The position numbers and the translations under genes are program-made. A stretch of DNA of 64,000 nt, taken from assembly GCF_016307205.1 (NCBI RefSeq), contig NZ_JAEIJD010000005.1, positions 124,001 to 188,000 on the forward strand, in the 5' to 3' direction. Shown piece after piece: positions 27,630-37,596 of this stretch. This stretch comes from Pontibaca salina. Lineage in GTDB: Bacteria > Pseudomonadota > Alphaproteobacteria > Rhodobacterales > Rhodobacteraceae. How positions within the stretch are numbered: the stretch's first letter is position 1; each line of letters starts with the position of its first letter. The notes under the pieces are model-generated. The model searched no databases. It saw only the letters and a list, made by a program, of their open reading frames with translations, and had not been told where the DNA came from.

Positions 27630-28537
27630 GAAGCGTCCTCGACCATCCAGCGGCACAATGCGCCAAAGCTCGTTCCGGTCACCGCTGCCTGTTCGGGGCT
27701 GAGTGATGTCGGGGTCATGCCAGGCTGGGTATTGGTTTCCAGCAGGATCAGACCCTCGGCACCACGGCGTTCGTCCCAGCGGAAATCGGTCCGCGACATC
27801 CCACGACAGCCCAGTGCCTGATGCGCGCGCAGGGCATAGTCCATGCAAAGGTCGAAGATCTCGGCGGGAATTTCGGCAGGAACCACATGGCGCGACCCGC
27901 CGGGGCGGTATTTCGCATCATAATCATACCAGCCGTCGGTGACGATATCCGTCACCGTCAGCGCCCGGTCGCCCACCACTGTCGTGGTCAACTCGCGCCC
28001 CGGTGCGAAGGTTTCCACCATCACCGTTTCCGGCATGTCGTCGGCCAGTTTTGGCGGCCCGTCGCCGACCTCGTGGACGAGATAGACACCCACCGATGAG
28101 CCTTCATTGTTGGGCTTGACCACATAAGGCGGGGCCATCACGTGACCTGCACGCACCTCATCTCGGGCGGCGATCACGCTTTCCATAACCGGCAGACCAG
28201 CATTGCGAAACACCGCTTTCGTGCGTTGTTTGTCCATCGCCAAAGCCGAGGACAGCACGCCGGAATGGGTATAAGGAATGCCCAGCCATTCCAGCACCCC
28301 CTGCACGCAACCGTCCTCGCCCCAGCGCCCGTGCAAGGCATTAAACACAATATCCGGCTTTTCCGCCTGCAGACGGTCGCACAGATCCGGTCCGGCATCC
28401 ACCGTGACCACTTGGAACCCTTCATCCTGAAGTGCGGCTGCACATTCACGCCCGCTTGATAGCGACACCTCGCGCTCGGCCGAGGGTCCGCCCATCAACA
28501 CCGCCACCTTCAGGGCTGTCTTGCTCGACTTACCCAA
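27617..28537 (-). CDS. ddl: D-alanine--D-alanine ligase
   Basis: Ddl joins two D-alanines for the peptidoglycan stem peptide. The 306-residue ATP-grasp enzyme has VLMGGPSAEREVSLSSG (about 14-30), FNALHGRWGEDGCVQGVLE (about 65-83), VVKPNNEGSSVGVYLV (about 143-158) and the metal-binding end ILLETNTQPGMT. The start is TTG at 28537, supported by GAGG eight bases upstream; no ATG precedes the conserved N-terminal strand. It lies between murB and ftsQ in the division cluster and ends 13 bases inside ftsQ. Confidence 0.96.
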   Translation of the reverse strand: MGKSSKTALKVAVLMGGPSAEREVSLSSGRECAAALQDEGFQVVTVDAGPDLCDRLQAEKPDIVFNALHGRWGEDGCVQGVLEWLGIPYTHSGVLSSALAMDKQRTKAVFRNAGLPVMESVIAARDEVRAGHVMAPPYVVKPNNEGSSVGVYLVHEVGDGPPKLADDMPETVMVETFAPGRELTTTVVGDRALTVTDIVTDGWYDYDAKYRPGGSRHVVPAEIPAEIFDLCMDYALRAHQALGCRGMSRTDFRWDERRGAEGLILLETNTQPGMTPTSLSPEQAAVTGTSFGALCRWMVEDASCDR

Positions 28538-28642
28538 AACAAGTGCCTCAATGTCCCCGGATCTGCCATAGCGATCCGCGTTATTATTCTTTGCCCGCTG
28601 TTTTGCGCACTTCGCCCGAGTTTGCCTGTTCCGGATCTGTGC

Positions 28643-29584
28643 TCAGGGGGTCGGTTTATCAATCGGATCACCGATCCGCATGATTTCCCACTCTAGCCTT
28701 ATGCCGCTGGAGTCGTAAACCTTTTTTCGCACCTCTTCGCCCAGCCCCTCCAGATCGGCGGCGCTGGCGGCACCGGTATTGATCAGGAAATTGGGGTGCT
28801 TTTCGCTCATCTTTGCGCCGCCCCGTCGCGCCCCGCGCATCCCGGCCCCGTCGATAACCCGCCACGCCTTGAGATCGTGAACATCGTCGGCGCGTCCGGT
28901 GCTGGAAAATCCAGCGGGGTTGCGAAAGGTCGAACCGGCGCTTCGCTCTTTTGTAGGCTGGGTTTCGTCGCGCTGGCGCAGTTGTTGTTCCATCGCCGCG
29001 TGCAAACCTGCCGAGTCTCCCTGCGGCCCCTCAAAGGTCGCCTCAATCAACACCGCGCCTTCGGGCAAATCGGATTGGCGATAGCGCAGGTTCAGGTCCT
29101 GGGCAGTCAACTCAATCAGCTTTCCGGCGCGGGTAATCGCCCGGACGCTAACCAGCACATCGGCAACATAACGCCCATAACACCCCGCATTCATGCGCAA
29201 GGCACCGCCAATAGAACCGGGAATCGTGCGCAGAAATGTCAGGTCAATCCCGGCATCTGCCGCCCGCCGCGCCACATGCGAATCCAGTGCCGCAGCCCCG
29301 GCGGTGACACGATTGCCATCAGCGCTGATCTGGTTGAAGTTGCGGCCAAGCCGGATCACAACACCCCGCAAGCCACCGTCGCGCACGATCAGGTTAGAGC
29401 CCACGCCCATCGGAAAAACCGGGACAGAGCTCTCCAGAGCCGCAAGGAATTGTGCCAGATCCTCGGCGTCTGCGGGCTGGAACAGCACATCGGCCGGTCC
29501 GCCCACCCGCAGCCAAGTCAATTCCGACAGCGCGCGGCCGATCGTCAGCCGACCACGGGTCTGGGGCAGTGACGCGACCCTCAT
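28643..29584 (-). CDS. murB: UDP-N-acetylmuramate dehydrogenase (MurB)
   Basis: MurB reduces UDP-GlcNAc-enolpyruvate to UDP-MurNAc using FAD. The 313-residue protein shows [20 protein letters not shown] (FAD domain), [36 protein letters not shown] and the active-site serine block [14 protein letters not shown], with the C-terminal catalytic glutamate in VRLEWE-type sequence (here IRLEWEI). This is a type II MurB. The ATG at 29584 overlaps the stop of a 34-codon ORF as ATGA, so its translation is probably coupled to that small ORF. Confidence 0.96.
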   Translation of the reverse strand: MRVASLPQTRGRLTIGRALSELTWLRVGGPADVLFQPADAEDLAQFLAALESSVPVFPMGVGSNLIVRDGGLRGVVIRLGRNFNQISADGNRVTAGAAALDSHVARRAADAGIDLTFLRTIPGSIGGALRMNAGCYGRYVADVLVSVRAITRAGKLIELTAQDLNLRYRQSDLPEGAVLIEATFEGPQGDSAGLHAAMEQQLRQRDETQPTKERSAGSTFRNPAGFSSTGRADDVHDLKAWRVIDGAGMRGARRGGAKMSEKHPNFLINTGAASAADLEGLGEEVRKKVYDSSGIRLEWEIMRIGDPIDKPTP

Positions 29585-29685
29585 TTGCCGTCACCGCGTC
29601 TGGGCAAGCGGTAACCGATTGCCCACCCGATAATCCCGGAAAAGCGGGCCACGAACAGGAGCGAGTTGGTGGCGGTTACATTCAC
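29581..29685 (-). CDS. Unrecognised 34-residue membrane micropeptide ORF
   Basis: I found this ORF by reading the gap between the DUF2484-like gene and murB. It starts with GTG at 29685, which overlaps the preceding stop as GTGA, with GGGAG about seven bases upstream, and it ends with TGA overlapping the murB ATG as ATGA. The peptide begins VNVTATNSL, has a hydrophobic core [19 protein letters not shown] (about 9-27) and a basic tail PRRGDGK. Start and stop both fit the coupled chain of the operon, which is the main evidence. No homologue is known to me. It may only serve to couple translation to murB. Confidence 0.55.
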   Translation of the reverse strand: MNVTATNSLLFVARFSGIIGWAIGYRLPRRGDGK

Positions 29686-29975
29686 GGCGAACTCCCTTCT
29701 GTTCGGGTGACTTCTTCGGCCCGGTTTTGGTCTTGCCACTGCGCTTTGACCCAGTGAGCCAGATAAATGACCGGCCAGCGCAAAACCGATACTCCCGCTG
29801 CCAGCACCATCATACCGACCCAAGGGCCGTTCTGAAATGTGACAAAACCGATCAGCGGAACGCCAAGGCCGATCAGCACATAGGCCCGCTTCCAATATAT
29901 TTCACGGTCGGAAAGTACTGCCAATATATTCGCCATAACCGCCCAGAGCGCTGCTAGAAACAGCGATAATGTCAT
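29682..29975 (-). CDS. DUF2484-like small membrane protein
   Basis: About 97 residues with at least three hydrophobic segments: LSLFLAALWAVMANILAVL (1-20), AYVLIGLGVPLIGFVTF (about 31-48) and VGMMVLAAGVSVL with WPVIYLAHW following. This matches the pattern of DUF2484 proteins, which in Rhodobacterales sit between murC and murB; their function is unknown. The start is ATG 29975 or, four codons earlier, ATG 29987; neither has a strong ribosome site. It lies 34 bases after murC, counting from ATG 29975. Its stop overlaps the GTG of the 34-codon ORF. A role in cell wall synthesis is suggested only by location. Confidence 0.8.
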   Translation of the reverse strand: MTLSLFLAALWAVMANILAVLSDREIYWKRAYVLIGLGVPLIGFVTFQNGPWVGMMVLAAGVSVLRWPVIYLAHWVKAQWQDQNRAEEVTRTEGSSP

Positions 29976-30009
29976 GACACTGCCCACGACATATGAAGGT
30001 CGATCATGT

Positions 30010-31437
30010 TTATTCGGCCCCTTGTTTCAACCTGTCAGGCAAGGCATTGGCCCAGCCGCTGATCGTTCCGGCACCAAGGCAAATCACCATATCCCCGGGG
30101 CGGGCCTGCTCGCGCACAAGGCGCTCCAGTTCGCTCTCGCCCGCCAGTGCACGGGCATGGCGGTGCCCATGGCGGATCAGCCCCGACACCAGATCATCCC
30201 TTGTTGCCCCCGCGATCGGCTCTTCACCGGCGGCGTAGACATCGGTGATGGCGACCACATCGGCATCGTTGAAACAGTTGCAGAAATCCTCGAACAGCGA
30301 ATGCAGCCGGGTGAATCGATGCGGCTGATGCACTGCGATCACGCGACCATTGCTGGACTGGCGTGCGGCTTTCAGGGCGGCGGCAATTTCAACCGGATGG
30401 TGGCCATAGTCATCAATGATGGTAACGCCGTTGACCTCGCCCACTTTGGTAAAGCGGCGGTTTACGCCGCCAAAAGCGGCAAGGGCGGTGCGGATTTCGG
30501 CACGTTTCATGCCCAGATGACGGGCCACGGCCACCGCTGCAAGCGCGTTGCTGATGTTGTGATTGCCCGGCATTGGCAACCTGCAGCCTTCGATCATCTG
30601 ATCTGCGGCCTGAAGATGGATGTCAAAATGCGCAATGCCAGCTTCATAACGCAGATTCAGGGCGCGCACATCGGCCTGGGCGTTGAACCCATAGGTGACG
30701 ATCCGTCGGTCGGTGACACGCCCCACCAGCGCCTGCACCTCGGGGTGATCAATGCAGCACACCGCCAGCCCGTAGAACGGGATATTGCTGACGAAATCAA
30801 AAAACCCCTCGCGCAGCCGGTCAAAATCGCCCCAATGCTCCATATGCTCCGGGTCGATATTGGTCACAACCGCGATGGTCGCAGGCAGTCGGTTGAACGT
30901 GCCGTCGCTTTCATCGGCCTCGACCACCATCCATTCGCCCAGCCCCATGCGCGCATTGCTTTCATAGGCATGGATGATCCCGCCATTGACCACGGTAGGA
31001 TCGAACCCCCCGGCGACCATCAATTCGGCCATCATCGTGGTGGTCGTCGTCTTGCCGTGGGTGCCGGCAATAGCGATGTTGGATTTGAGCCGCATCAGTT
31101 CGGCCAGCATCTCGGCGCGGCGCACCACCGGCAGACCGCGGCGACGGGCCGCATCCAGTTCCGTGTTGCCGCATTTGATCGCCGACGAAATCACCACGAC
31201 CTCGGCCCCGTCCAGATTTTCAGGATTTTGTCCGGTGAAGATACGGGCCCCAAGGGTCGCCAGACGATCGGTGATTTTTGACGCCTTCAGATCCGACCCT
31301 TGCACATCATAGCCATGGTTCAAAAGCACTTCGGCGATTCCCGACATCCCGATCCCGCCAATTCCGACGAAATGAATCGGGCCGACATCTAGCGGGAGTT
31401 TGGTCGCTGCGTTCATTTTCGCGCTTTCGTCTTTCAT
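30010..31437 (-). CDS. murC: UDP-N-acetylmuramate--L-alanine ligase (MurC)
   Basis: MurC adds the first amino acid to UDP-MurNAc. The 475-residue protein has the Rossmann start [18 protein letters not shown], the ATP loop [17 protein letters not shown] (about 108-124), [11 protein letters not shown] and [15 protein letters not shown] near 345. The start at 31437 is preferred because its ATGA overlaps the murG stop and AAAGGGG lies about eight bases upstream. An ATG six bases earlier and one 21 bases later are alternatives. It follows murG directly. Confidence 0.96.
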   Translation of the reverse strand: MKDESAKMNAATKLPLDVGPIHFVGIGGIGMSGIAEVLLNHGYDVQGSDLKASKITDRLATLGARIFTGQNPENLDGAEVVVISSAIKCGNTELDAARRRGLPVVRRAEMLAELMRLKSNIAIAGTHGKTTTTTMMAELMVAGGFDPTVVNGGIIHAYESNARMGLGEWMVVEADESDGTFNRLPATIAVVTNIDPEHMEHWGDFDRLREGFFDFVSNIPFYGLAVCCIDHPEVQALVGRVTDRRIVTYGFNAQADVRALNLRYEAGIAHFDIHLQAADQMIEGCRLPMPGNHNISNALAAVAVARHLGMKRAEIRTALAAFGGVNRRFTKVGEVNGVTIIDDYGHHPVEIAAALKAARQSSNGRVIAVHQPHRFTRLHSLFEDFCNCFNDADVVAITDVYAAGEEPIAGATRDDLVSGLIRHGHRHARALAGESELERLVREQARPGDMVICLGAGTISGWANALPDRLKQGAE

Positions 31438-32534
31438 TTCCATGGGCCCCTTTCCGCGAGTTTTTCGACAAGCGCAACCAGTCTTTCGGTTGCATCGGGC
31501 ACGCCGAGCTCCAAGGCGGCATGGGCCATCTGCGCAGCCGCTCGCGGATGGGCCATGATCAACGAGATCTGGTCGCTGAGCGCATCGACGGTTAGCTTGC
31601 TTTCGGGAATCAAGGTTGCTGCGCCCGCCTCGACCAACCCGCGCGCGTTGGCAGTTTGATGATCGCCTGCGGCAGCGGCATAAGGAATCAGAATTGAGGG
31701 TCGCCCAATCACCGTTAGATCGGCGATGGATGAGGCCCCGGCCCGGCTTATGACCAGTTGCGCTTCGCTCATCCGGCGGGGCACGTCGTGGAAAAACGGC
31801 TGCACCTCGGCCGGGATGCCATGCGCGGCATAAGCGGCCGAAACCCGGTCGCCATCTTCGGCGCGGGCTTGATGGGCGACGCGCAGATGCGCCCGCAGCG
31901 CGTCGGGCAGTGCGCCAATCGCATCGGGTACAATATCCGACAGGATGCGCGCGCCCTGACTGCCCCCCATGACCAATATCGACATCGGATAATCACCGGG
32001 CGGGATATAAGCAGCCCCGCCACGGGCGAGCACGGCGGCACGCACCGGGTTTCCGACCGGCACGCCATTCGCGCCCTCGGGCAGGTCGGTCGGCCAAACG
32101 CCGCAAGCCACCTGTGCCACGCGCGGGGCGAATCTTTGGTTGACCCGGCCCAGCACGCCGTTCTGTTCGTGAATCATGCGCGGCAGTTTCAGCAATCCCG
32201 CCGCCGACAGCGCCGGGATGCTGGGATAACCGCCAAATCCCACCACCACGGCCGGACGGTCGCGCCGCATCGACCAAGCCGCGCCTACCACGCCGGCGGC
32301 GATGCGCGGGACGACCAGCGCCTTGGCGGCCAATCCACCCCGCGCGAAGGTCGCGCTCTGCACCTCAGTGATTTCTGTCGAATGGGGAAAACCGCCAGTA
32401 TAACGGGCGCCGCGGGCATCCGTGGAAAGCCGTACGCGCCAGCCACGTTGCAGCATCGCCTCGGCCAATGCCTGCGCGGGGAACATATGGCCCCCGGTGC
32501 CGCCTGCTGCCATCATCAAAAGGGGAGGCTTCAT
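31434..32534 (-). CDS. murG: UDP-GlcNAc:lipid I N-acetylglucosaminyltransferase (MurG)
   Basis: MurG transfers GlcNAc to lipid I, completing lipid II at the inner face of the membrane. The 366-residue GT-B enzyme has [20 protein letters not shown] (5-24), [13 protein letters not shown] (about 95-107), [28 protein letters not shown] and the C-terminal donor-site block [13 protein letters not shown]. The length is normal. It overlaps ftsW at its start (ATGA) and murC at its end, inside the ftsW-to-ftsZ unit. Confidence 0.96.
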   Translation of the reverse strand: MKPPLLMMAAGGTGGHMFPAQALAEAMLQRGWRVRLSTDARGARYTGGFPHSTEITEVQSATFARGGLAAKALVVPRIAAGVVGAAWSMRRDRPAVVVGFGGYPSIPALSAAGLLKLPRMIHEQNGVLGRVNQRFAPRVAQVACGVWPTDLPEGANGVPVGNPVRAAVLARGGAAYIPPGDYPMSILVMGGSQGARILSDIVPDAIGALPDALRAHLRVAHQARAEDGDRVSAAYAAHGIPAEVQPFFHDVPRRMSEAQLVISRAGASSIADLTVIGRPSILIPYAAAAGDHQTANARGLVEAGAATLIPESKLTVDALSDQISLIMAHPRAAAQMAHAALELGVPDATERLVALVEKLAERGPWK

Positions 32535-33697
32535 CGTCCGCGCCCCCGGAGAAGATCGGCAATCTCGCCTTGGGGACGGGTACGGGTGAAGGCCAGCAAC
32601 ATGCCCACTGCGATCCCCCCAGCGATCAGCGACGAACCGCCATAGCTGACAAAAGGCAGCGTCATACCCTTGGCTGGCACCAGTCGCACCGCAACTGCCA
32701 TATTGATCATCGCCTGCACGCCAAAAACCGCAGCAAGCCCCGTGCCGGCCAGTCGGATGAACGGATCGCGCTCGCGCATCAGCCGCAAGAACGAGCGCAC
32801 CACCACGACCGTGTAGAGCGCAATCAGGATTAGGACCAGAACCAGCCCATATTCCTCAGCGGCAACGGCCACGATGAAATCCGTATGGGCATCGGGCAGC
32901 GACCATTTCACTTGCCCCTCGCCGACACCGACGCCAAACAAACCACCCTCACGGATCGCGTTGGTGGCATAACCAAGCTGGGTGGTCGGATCCAGCTCGG
33001 GCGATAGGAAACCGTCAATGCGGCGCGCGAAATGCTCAGAGTTCGAATAGGCCAAGATGCCGGCCAGCACTGCCATTCCGGCCATTCCCATCAATAATAG
33101 CATGGGCGCACCAGCCACGAAATACATCATCCCCCAGCCGAACAAGACCAGACATGCCTGTCCGAAATCGGGTTGCACCGCCAGCATCAACACGATCGCC
33201 ACGCACAAGGCAAAGGACCAGATAGTGCCCGGTGGGCCGTTGATCTGCTGGCTGGCGGCCAACATCCAGGCGGCGGCAACCACGAAACCGGGTTTCAAAA
33301 ACTCTGACGGCTGAACACTGGCAAAGCCCAGCGAATACCAGCGCATCGCGCCCTTGCCAAAATCGGTCCCGAAGAACGGCAGCAAGGCAAGCGCCACGAA
33401 CGAAACCAGAAATCCCAGCACCGCCAACCGCCGGACCATCGTCGGCGACATCATCGAAGTCAGCAGCATCGCCACCAGCGCCGCGCTGCCAAAAATCACC
33501 TGCCGTGTGACGTAATGGAACGGTGGAAACCCATTGCGCTCGGCCAAGGGAACCGAGGCCGCAAGCCCCAGCAAGAGACCGATCACGAACAGCAACAGCA
33601 CACAGGACATCGACGTTTTATCAACCGTACGCCACCATTTTGGTAGAATCGGTTCGCCGCCCCGTTCAGGGACCGCGCCAAAAACCATCTCAGTCAT
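32531..33697 (-). CDS. ftsW: Lipid II glycan polymerase FtsW (SEDS family)
   Basis: FtsW polymerises septal glycan with its partner penicillin-binding protein FtsI. From ATG 33697 it has 388 residues and about ten membrane helices. SEDS hallmarks are [20 protein letters not shown] (about 130-149), [13 protein letters not shown], the loop [21 protein letters not shown] with the catalytic aspartate, and [19 protein letters not shown] near the C-terminus. The start is uncertain among GTG 33727, ATG 33697 and ATG 33688. It is the first gene of the second half of the cluster, so the 128-base divergent interval with the plus-strand flavoprotein gene should contain its promoter. Confidence 0.94.
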   Translation of the reverse strand: MTEMVFGAVPERGGEPILPKWWRTVDKTSMSCVLLLFVIGLLLGLAASVPLAERNGFPPFHYVTRQVIFGSAALVAMLLTSMMSPTMVRRLAVLGFLVSFVALALLPFFGTDFGKGAMRWYSLGFASVQPSEFLKPGFVVAAAWMLAASQQINGPPGTIWSFALCVAIVLMLAVQPDFGQACLVLFGWGMMYFVAGAPMLLLMGMAGMAVLAGILAYSNSEHFARRIDGFLSPELDPTTQLGYATNAIREGGLFGVGVGEGQVKWSLPDAHTDFIVAVAAEEYGLVLVLILIALYTVVVVRSFLRLMRERDPFIRLAGTGLAAVFGVQAMINMAVAVRLVPAKGMTLPFVSYGGSSLIAGGIAVGMLLAFTRTRPQGEIADLLRGRGR

Positions 33698-33825
33698 GGT
33701 CGCCCGCCGTTTTGCTGCCTCGTTCACGCCCCTTTGTGGGGTCTACCCGTTACCCTACAGGTAAAACGGAGCTCAGACCAGTGTCTTCCTCTTGTCATTG
33801 GCAGCAATTCGCGCCAAGCGGCGTC

Positions 33826-35010
33826 ATGAAATTCGATACGGTCATCCTTGGCGCAGGCGCTGCCGGCCTGATGTGCGCGGCCCATGCCGGTGGGCGGACG
33901 CTGCTGATCGACCATGCTCGCAAACCCGGCGAAAAGATTCGCATTTCTGGCGGCGGCCGGTGCAATTTCACCAATCTTTACACCGAGCCGGAAAATTTTC
34001 TGTCTACAAACCCGCATTTCGCCAAATCGGCTCTGGCGCGCTATAGCCAGTGGGATTTCATTGCTCTTGTCGAGCGCCATAAAATCGCCTGGCATGAGAA
34101 AAGCCTGGGACAGTTGTTCTGTGACGGGAAGTCGACCCAGATTGTTGCGATGTTGGTGGACGAGGCCCACCGCGCGGGGGCCGACATATGGCTGCAAACC
34201 ACCATACGCGAGGCTGCGCACTGCGGCGCGGGCTTTGCTCTGACGGTCGAGCGCGAAGGCGTCACCCAGCGGATCGAGGCCAATAATCTGGTGCTGGCAA
34301 CTGGGGGCAAATCGATCCCGAAGATGGGCGCGACCGGGCTGGCTTATGATATCGCGCAACAATTCGGACTGTCGCTGACCGAAACCCGCCCGGCGCTGGT
34401 GCCTTTCACCTTTCCCGAAGGGCGCTTTGCGGCGCTTTCCGGCGTATCCCTGCCGGTGCGTGTGGTCAGTGCGCGCACCAGCTTCGAGGAGGCGCTGCTG
34501 TTTACCCACCGCGGGCTGTCCGGGCCGGCGATCTTGCAGATCAGTTCTTATTGGCGCGAGGGCGAGGCGATCTCGGTCGATCTTGCCTCCGGGCTTGATC
34601 TTTTCGCCCGTCTGCGCGCGCAACGGCAGCGCGCCGGACGCCGCACCCTGAAAACGGTACTGGGACAAGCCATGCCGACCCGGCTGGTTGATCACCTGAG
34701 CGCCGATCTGAACCTCGATGCGCGGCTTGCCGATCAATCGGACAAGGCTTTGCAATCATTGTGTGATGCGCTGAGCAATTGGCGGCTGACACCATCGGGC
34801 ACCGAAGGCTATCGCACCGCCGAGGTGACGTTGGGCGGGATCGACACCGACGGGCTGTCTTCGGCCACGATGGAGGCAAAGACGTGTCCGGGGCTGTTTG
34901 CCATTGGCGAGGCGGTGGACGTCACCGGCTGGCTGGGTGGCTATAACTTTCAATGGGCATGGGCCTCGGGACATGCAGCCGGACAGGCCATCAAGGCGCG
35001 CAAGGGTTAG
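33826..35010 (+). CDS. NAD(P)/FAD-dependent oxidoreductase, YhiN/HI0933 family
   Basis: A 394-residue flavoprotein of the YhiN (HI0933-like) family, whose physiological substrate is unknown. The FAD-binding dinucleotide motif VILGAGAAGLMCAAHAG is near residue 6. ISGGGRCNFTN (about 46-56) is diagnostic of the family. LVLATGGKSIPKMGATGLAYD and FAIGEAVDVTGWLGGYNFQW follow. The open frame extends upstream to 33523, but the family N-terminus begins at ATG 33826. It runs opposite to the division cluster, divergent from ftsW and convergent with murD (nine bases between stops). Confidence 0.92.
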   Translation: MKFDTVILGAGAAGLMCAAHAGGRTLLIDHARKPGEKIRISGGGRCNFTNLYTEPENFLSTNPHFAKSALARYSQWDFIALVERHKIAWHEKSLGQLFCDGKSTQIVAMLVDEAHRAGADIWLQTTIREAAHCGAGFALTVEREGVTQRIEANNLVLATGGKSIPKMGATGLAYDIAQQFGLSLTETRPALVPFTFPEGRFAALSGVSLPVRVVSARTSFEEALLFTHRGLSGPAILQISSYWREGEAISVDLASGLDLFARLRAQRQRAGRRTLKTVLGQAMPTRLVDHLSADLNLDARLADQSDKALQSLCDALSNWRLTPSGTEGYRTAEVTLGGIDTDGLSSATMEAKTCPGLFAIGEAVDVTGWLGGYNFQWAWASGHAAGQAIKARKG

Positions 35011-35019
35011 GCGCGCCGT

Positions 35020-36414
35020 TCAGAGCTGTTTAAGCACTTGTTCGGTGAAATCCGTGCCGCGCTGCTCGAAATTGTCGTATTGGTCGAAACTGGCGGCAGC
35101 AGGGGCAAGTAGGACCGTGTCACCGGGCTCGGCCTCCGTCACGGCGCGGGCAACGGCGGTGGCCATATCGGTGCAAATCTCGGACTCCACATCCAGTTGC
35201 AGAGCGAAAGCCGCGGCCTCGCGGCCAATGACATAAGCCTTGGCCACCGCCCCGGTCAAACCACGCAGAGCCTCAAGCCCGCCTTCTTTCTCCAACCCAC
35301 CACAGATCCAGCGGATGCGCGGGAATGCGGCCAACGCCTTGGCAGCGCTGTCCACGTTCGTGGCCTTGGAATCGTTGACATAAGTCACGCCCTCCGCCGT
35401 CGCCACAATCTGGCTGCGATGGGGCAGGCCGGGATATGAGTGCAACGCGCCTTCGATCACACGTGGGGCCAGCCCGAGACTGCGCGCGACCGCATAGGCG
35501 GCACAGGCGTTCTGGTGATTATGCGCACCCGGCAAGCCACTGACCGAGCGCAAGTCGATCGAAGCGACCTGCTTGCCTTTGCGGTATTCTGCCAGAAATC
35601 CCTTGCGCGCAAATACCTGCCAGCCCGGCCCGGTCAATTTACGCGTAACCGAGACGCGAATAACGCGGTCGTCGGCAGCAGCCTCGGCCATCTGGCCGGC
35701 CAGAAACAACCCTTCAGGCTCATCCACGCCGATCACAGCGCGATCGGGGCCGCCCTCAGCGAATAGGCGGCGCTTGGCGGCGAAATAGCCCCCCTGCCCG
35801 GCATGGCGGTCAAGATGATCGGGGCTGAGATTGGTGAAAACGGCGATGTCCGGCGTCAACGCGCGGGCCAGATCAGTCTGATAACTGCTAAGCTCCAGCA
35901 CCACCACATCACCATCGCCCGGCGGGTCGATATCCAAAACACCGCGCCCGATATTGCCCGCCAGTTGAGACCTGCGGCCAGTGGCGGTGAGGATATGGTG
36001 GATCAGCGCAGCAGTGGTCGACTTTCCGTTCGAACCGGTCACCGCAACGACACGCGGCGCGATCTCGTAGCCTTGCCAATCTGACGTGGCGAGCGAGCGG
36101 AAAAACAGACCGATATCATTGTCGACCGGAATACCCGCCGCCAGCGCGGCGGCCACCACCGGATTGGGCGACGGATAGAGGTGCGGGATGCCAGGGCTGA
36201 CGATCAGCGCCGCCACATTGTCAAGCGCACCGGGCTGCAAGAGGTCGGCACAGGTGAAGCCTTCGGCCTGGGCGGCTTCGCGGGCGGCTGGATTATCGTC
36301 CCAACAGAGCGCTTCTGCGCCCCCGGCTCGCAGGCTTCGTGCCGCCGAAAGCCCCGAGCGGCCCAGCCCGAGAACGGCGACGCGCGCGCCGGTATGGCCG
36401 CGAACGGGGATCAT
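35020..36414 (-). CDS. murD: UDP-N-acetylmuramoylalanine--D-glutamate ligase (MurD)
   Basis: MurD adds D-glutamate to the stem peptide. From ATG 36414 it has 464 residues, with [20 protein letters not shown] at the N-terminus, the ATP loop [20 protein letters not shown] (about 118-137), [12 protein letters not shown] (about 188) and [16 protein letters not shown]. The longer frame to 36531 would overlap mraY and was rejected. There is no clear ribosome site, and an 88-base gap separates it from mraY. It is the last gene of the mraZ-to-murD unit because the next gene is on the other strand. Confidence 0.95.
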   Translation of the reverse strand: MIPVRGHTGARVAVLGLGRSGLSAARSLRAGGAEALCWDDNPAAREAAQAEGFTCADLLQPGALDNVAALIVSPGIPHLYPSPNPVVAAALAAGIPVDNDIGLFFRSLATSDWQGYEIAPRVVAVTGSNGKSTTAALIHHILTATGRRSQLAGNIGRGVLDIDPPGDGDVVVLELSSYQTDLARALTPDIAVFTNLSPDHLDRHAGQGGYFAAKRRLFAEGGPDRAVIGVDEPEGLFLAGQMAEAAADDRVIRVSVTRKLTGPGWQVFARKGFLAEYRKGKQVASIDLRSVSGLPGAHNHQNACAAYAVARSLGLAPRVIEGALHSYPGLPHRSQIVATAEGVTYVNDSKATNVDSAAKALAAFPRIRWICGGLEKEGGLEALRGLTGAVAKAYVIGREAAAFALQLDVESEICTDMATAVARAVTEAEPGDTVLLAPAAASFDQYDNFEQRGTDFTEQVLKQL

Positions 36415-36502
36415 GATGCGTGTCGCACAGGCTGCGGCCCCGGACGGCCTGTAGCGGTATCCGGCAAAATAGTGGCCGGTAATGGCAAGACGGGAATGAA
36501 CA

Positions 36503-37585
36503 TCAGCGGACCTTGAGTGTGGCGAGGCCAACCAACGCGAGGATCAGAGAGATAATCCAGAAACGGATCACGATGGTGGATTCGGCCCAGCCCTTTTTCT
36601 CGTAATGGTGGTGGATTGGCGCCATCAGAAAGACCCGTCGTCCGGTCCGCTTGAAATAAAGCACCTGAATGATAACCGACAGGGCTTCGACGACAAATAG
36701 GCCACCGACCACGGCCAGCACCAGTTCGTGTTTGGTGACGATCGCAATCGCACCCAGCGCGCCGCCCAGCGCAAGACTGCCAGTGTCACCCATGAAAACT
36801 GCCGCCGGGGGGGCATTGTACCACAAAAACCCCAGCCCGCCGCCGAACAGGGCCGCAGTGAAGACCAGGATCTCGCCAGAGCCGGGGACGTAATGCACAT
36901 CGAGATATTCGGTGAAATCGACCCGCCCGACCGCATAGGCAATGACCCCAAGGGTGGAAGCGGCAATCATCACCGGCATGATCGCCAGCCCATCCAGCCC
37001 GTCAGTGAGGTTCACCGCGTTCGCGGCCCCGACGATCACACAAATAGCGAAGGGAATATAGAACCAGCCCAGATTGATCAGCACATCCTTGAACACTGGC
37101 ACCGCCAATCGGCCTTGCAGGTCGGCGGGATGAAAATACGTCGCCGAGAGCGCCGCAATAACCGCAACCAAGATGCCCAAGGCCAAGCGCAGCTTGCCCG
37201 GCACGCCCTTTGTGTTCTGCTTGCTGACTTTCGCGTAATCATCGGCCAAGCCGATCAAGCCGAAACTGATCGTGACAAACAGGATCAGCCAGATGAACGG
37301 GTTATCCAGACGTGCCCAAAACAGGGTTGCCGTAATCAGCGCGCCGACGATCAACAGACCACCCATTGTGGGTGTGCCCGCCTTTGCCAGATGCCCTTCG
37401 GGGCCATCGCTGCGGATCGGCTGGCCCTTGCCCTGACGCTTCCGCAGCACCGCGATCAGCGGACGTCCGAACACAAACCCGAAAACGAGCGCGGTCAGGA
37501 ACGCGCCTCCGGCGCGGAAGGTGATATAGCGGAACAGGTTGAAAATATCGCCGCCATCCGACAATAGCGTCAGCCAGTAAAGCAT
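36503..37585 (-). CDS. mraY: Phospho-MurNAc-pentapeptide transferase (MraY)
   Basis: MraY makes lipid I by linking phospho-MurNAc-pentapeptide to undecaprenyl phosphate. The 360-residue protein has about ten membrane helices. [15 protein letters not shown] (about 71-85) and the magnesium block [16 protein letters not shown] (about 115-130) are present, with [16 protein letters not shown] (about 188-203) and the C-terminal [14 protein letters not shown]. The length is exactly that of the E. coli enzyme. It lies 11 bases after murF. Confidence 0.97.
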   Translation of the reverse strand: MLYWLTLLSDGGDIFNLFRYITFRAGGAFLTALVFGFVFGRPLIAVLRKRQGKGQPIRSDGPEGHLAKAGTPTMGGLLIVGALITATLFWARLDNPFIWLILFVTISFGLIGLADDYAKVSKQNTKGVPGKLRLALGILVAVIAALSATYFHPADLQGRLAVPVFKDVLINLGWFYIPFAICVIVGAANAVNLTDGLDGLAIMPVMIAASTLGVIAYAVGRVDFTEYLDVHYVPGSGEILVFTAALFGGGLGFLWYNAPPAAVFMGDTGSLALGGALGAIAIVTKHELVLAVVGGLFVVEALSVIIQVLYFKRTGRRVFLMAPIHHHYEKKGWAESTIVIRFWIISLILALVGLATLKVR

Positions 37586-37596
37586 GTCAGATGGTC

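Noticed and set aside
29974-31281. 435-codon plus-strand ORF antisense to murC
   Set aside because: Rich in His, Gln and Arg as expected for an antisense shadow; murC accounts for the region.
33523-33825. Upstream extension of the YhiN-family gene by 101 codons
   Set aside because: The family N-terminus with the FAD motif starts at 33826, and the extension overlaps ftsW antisense.
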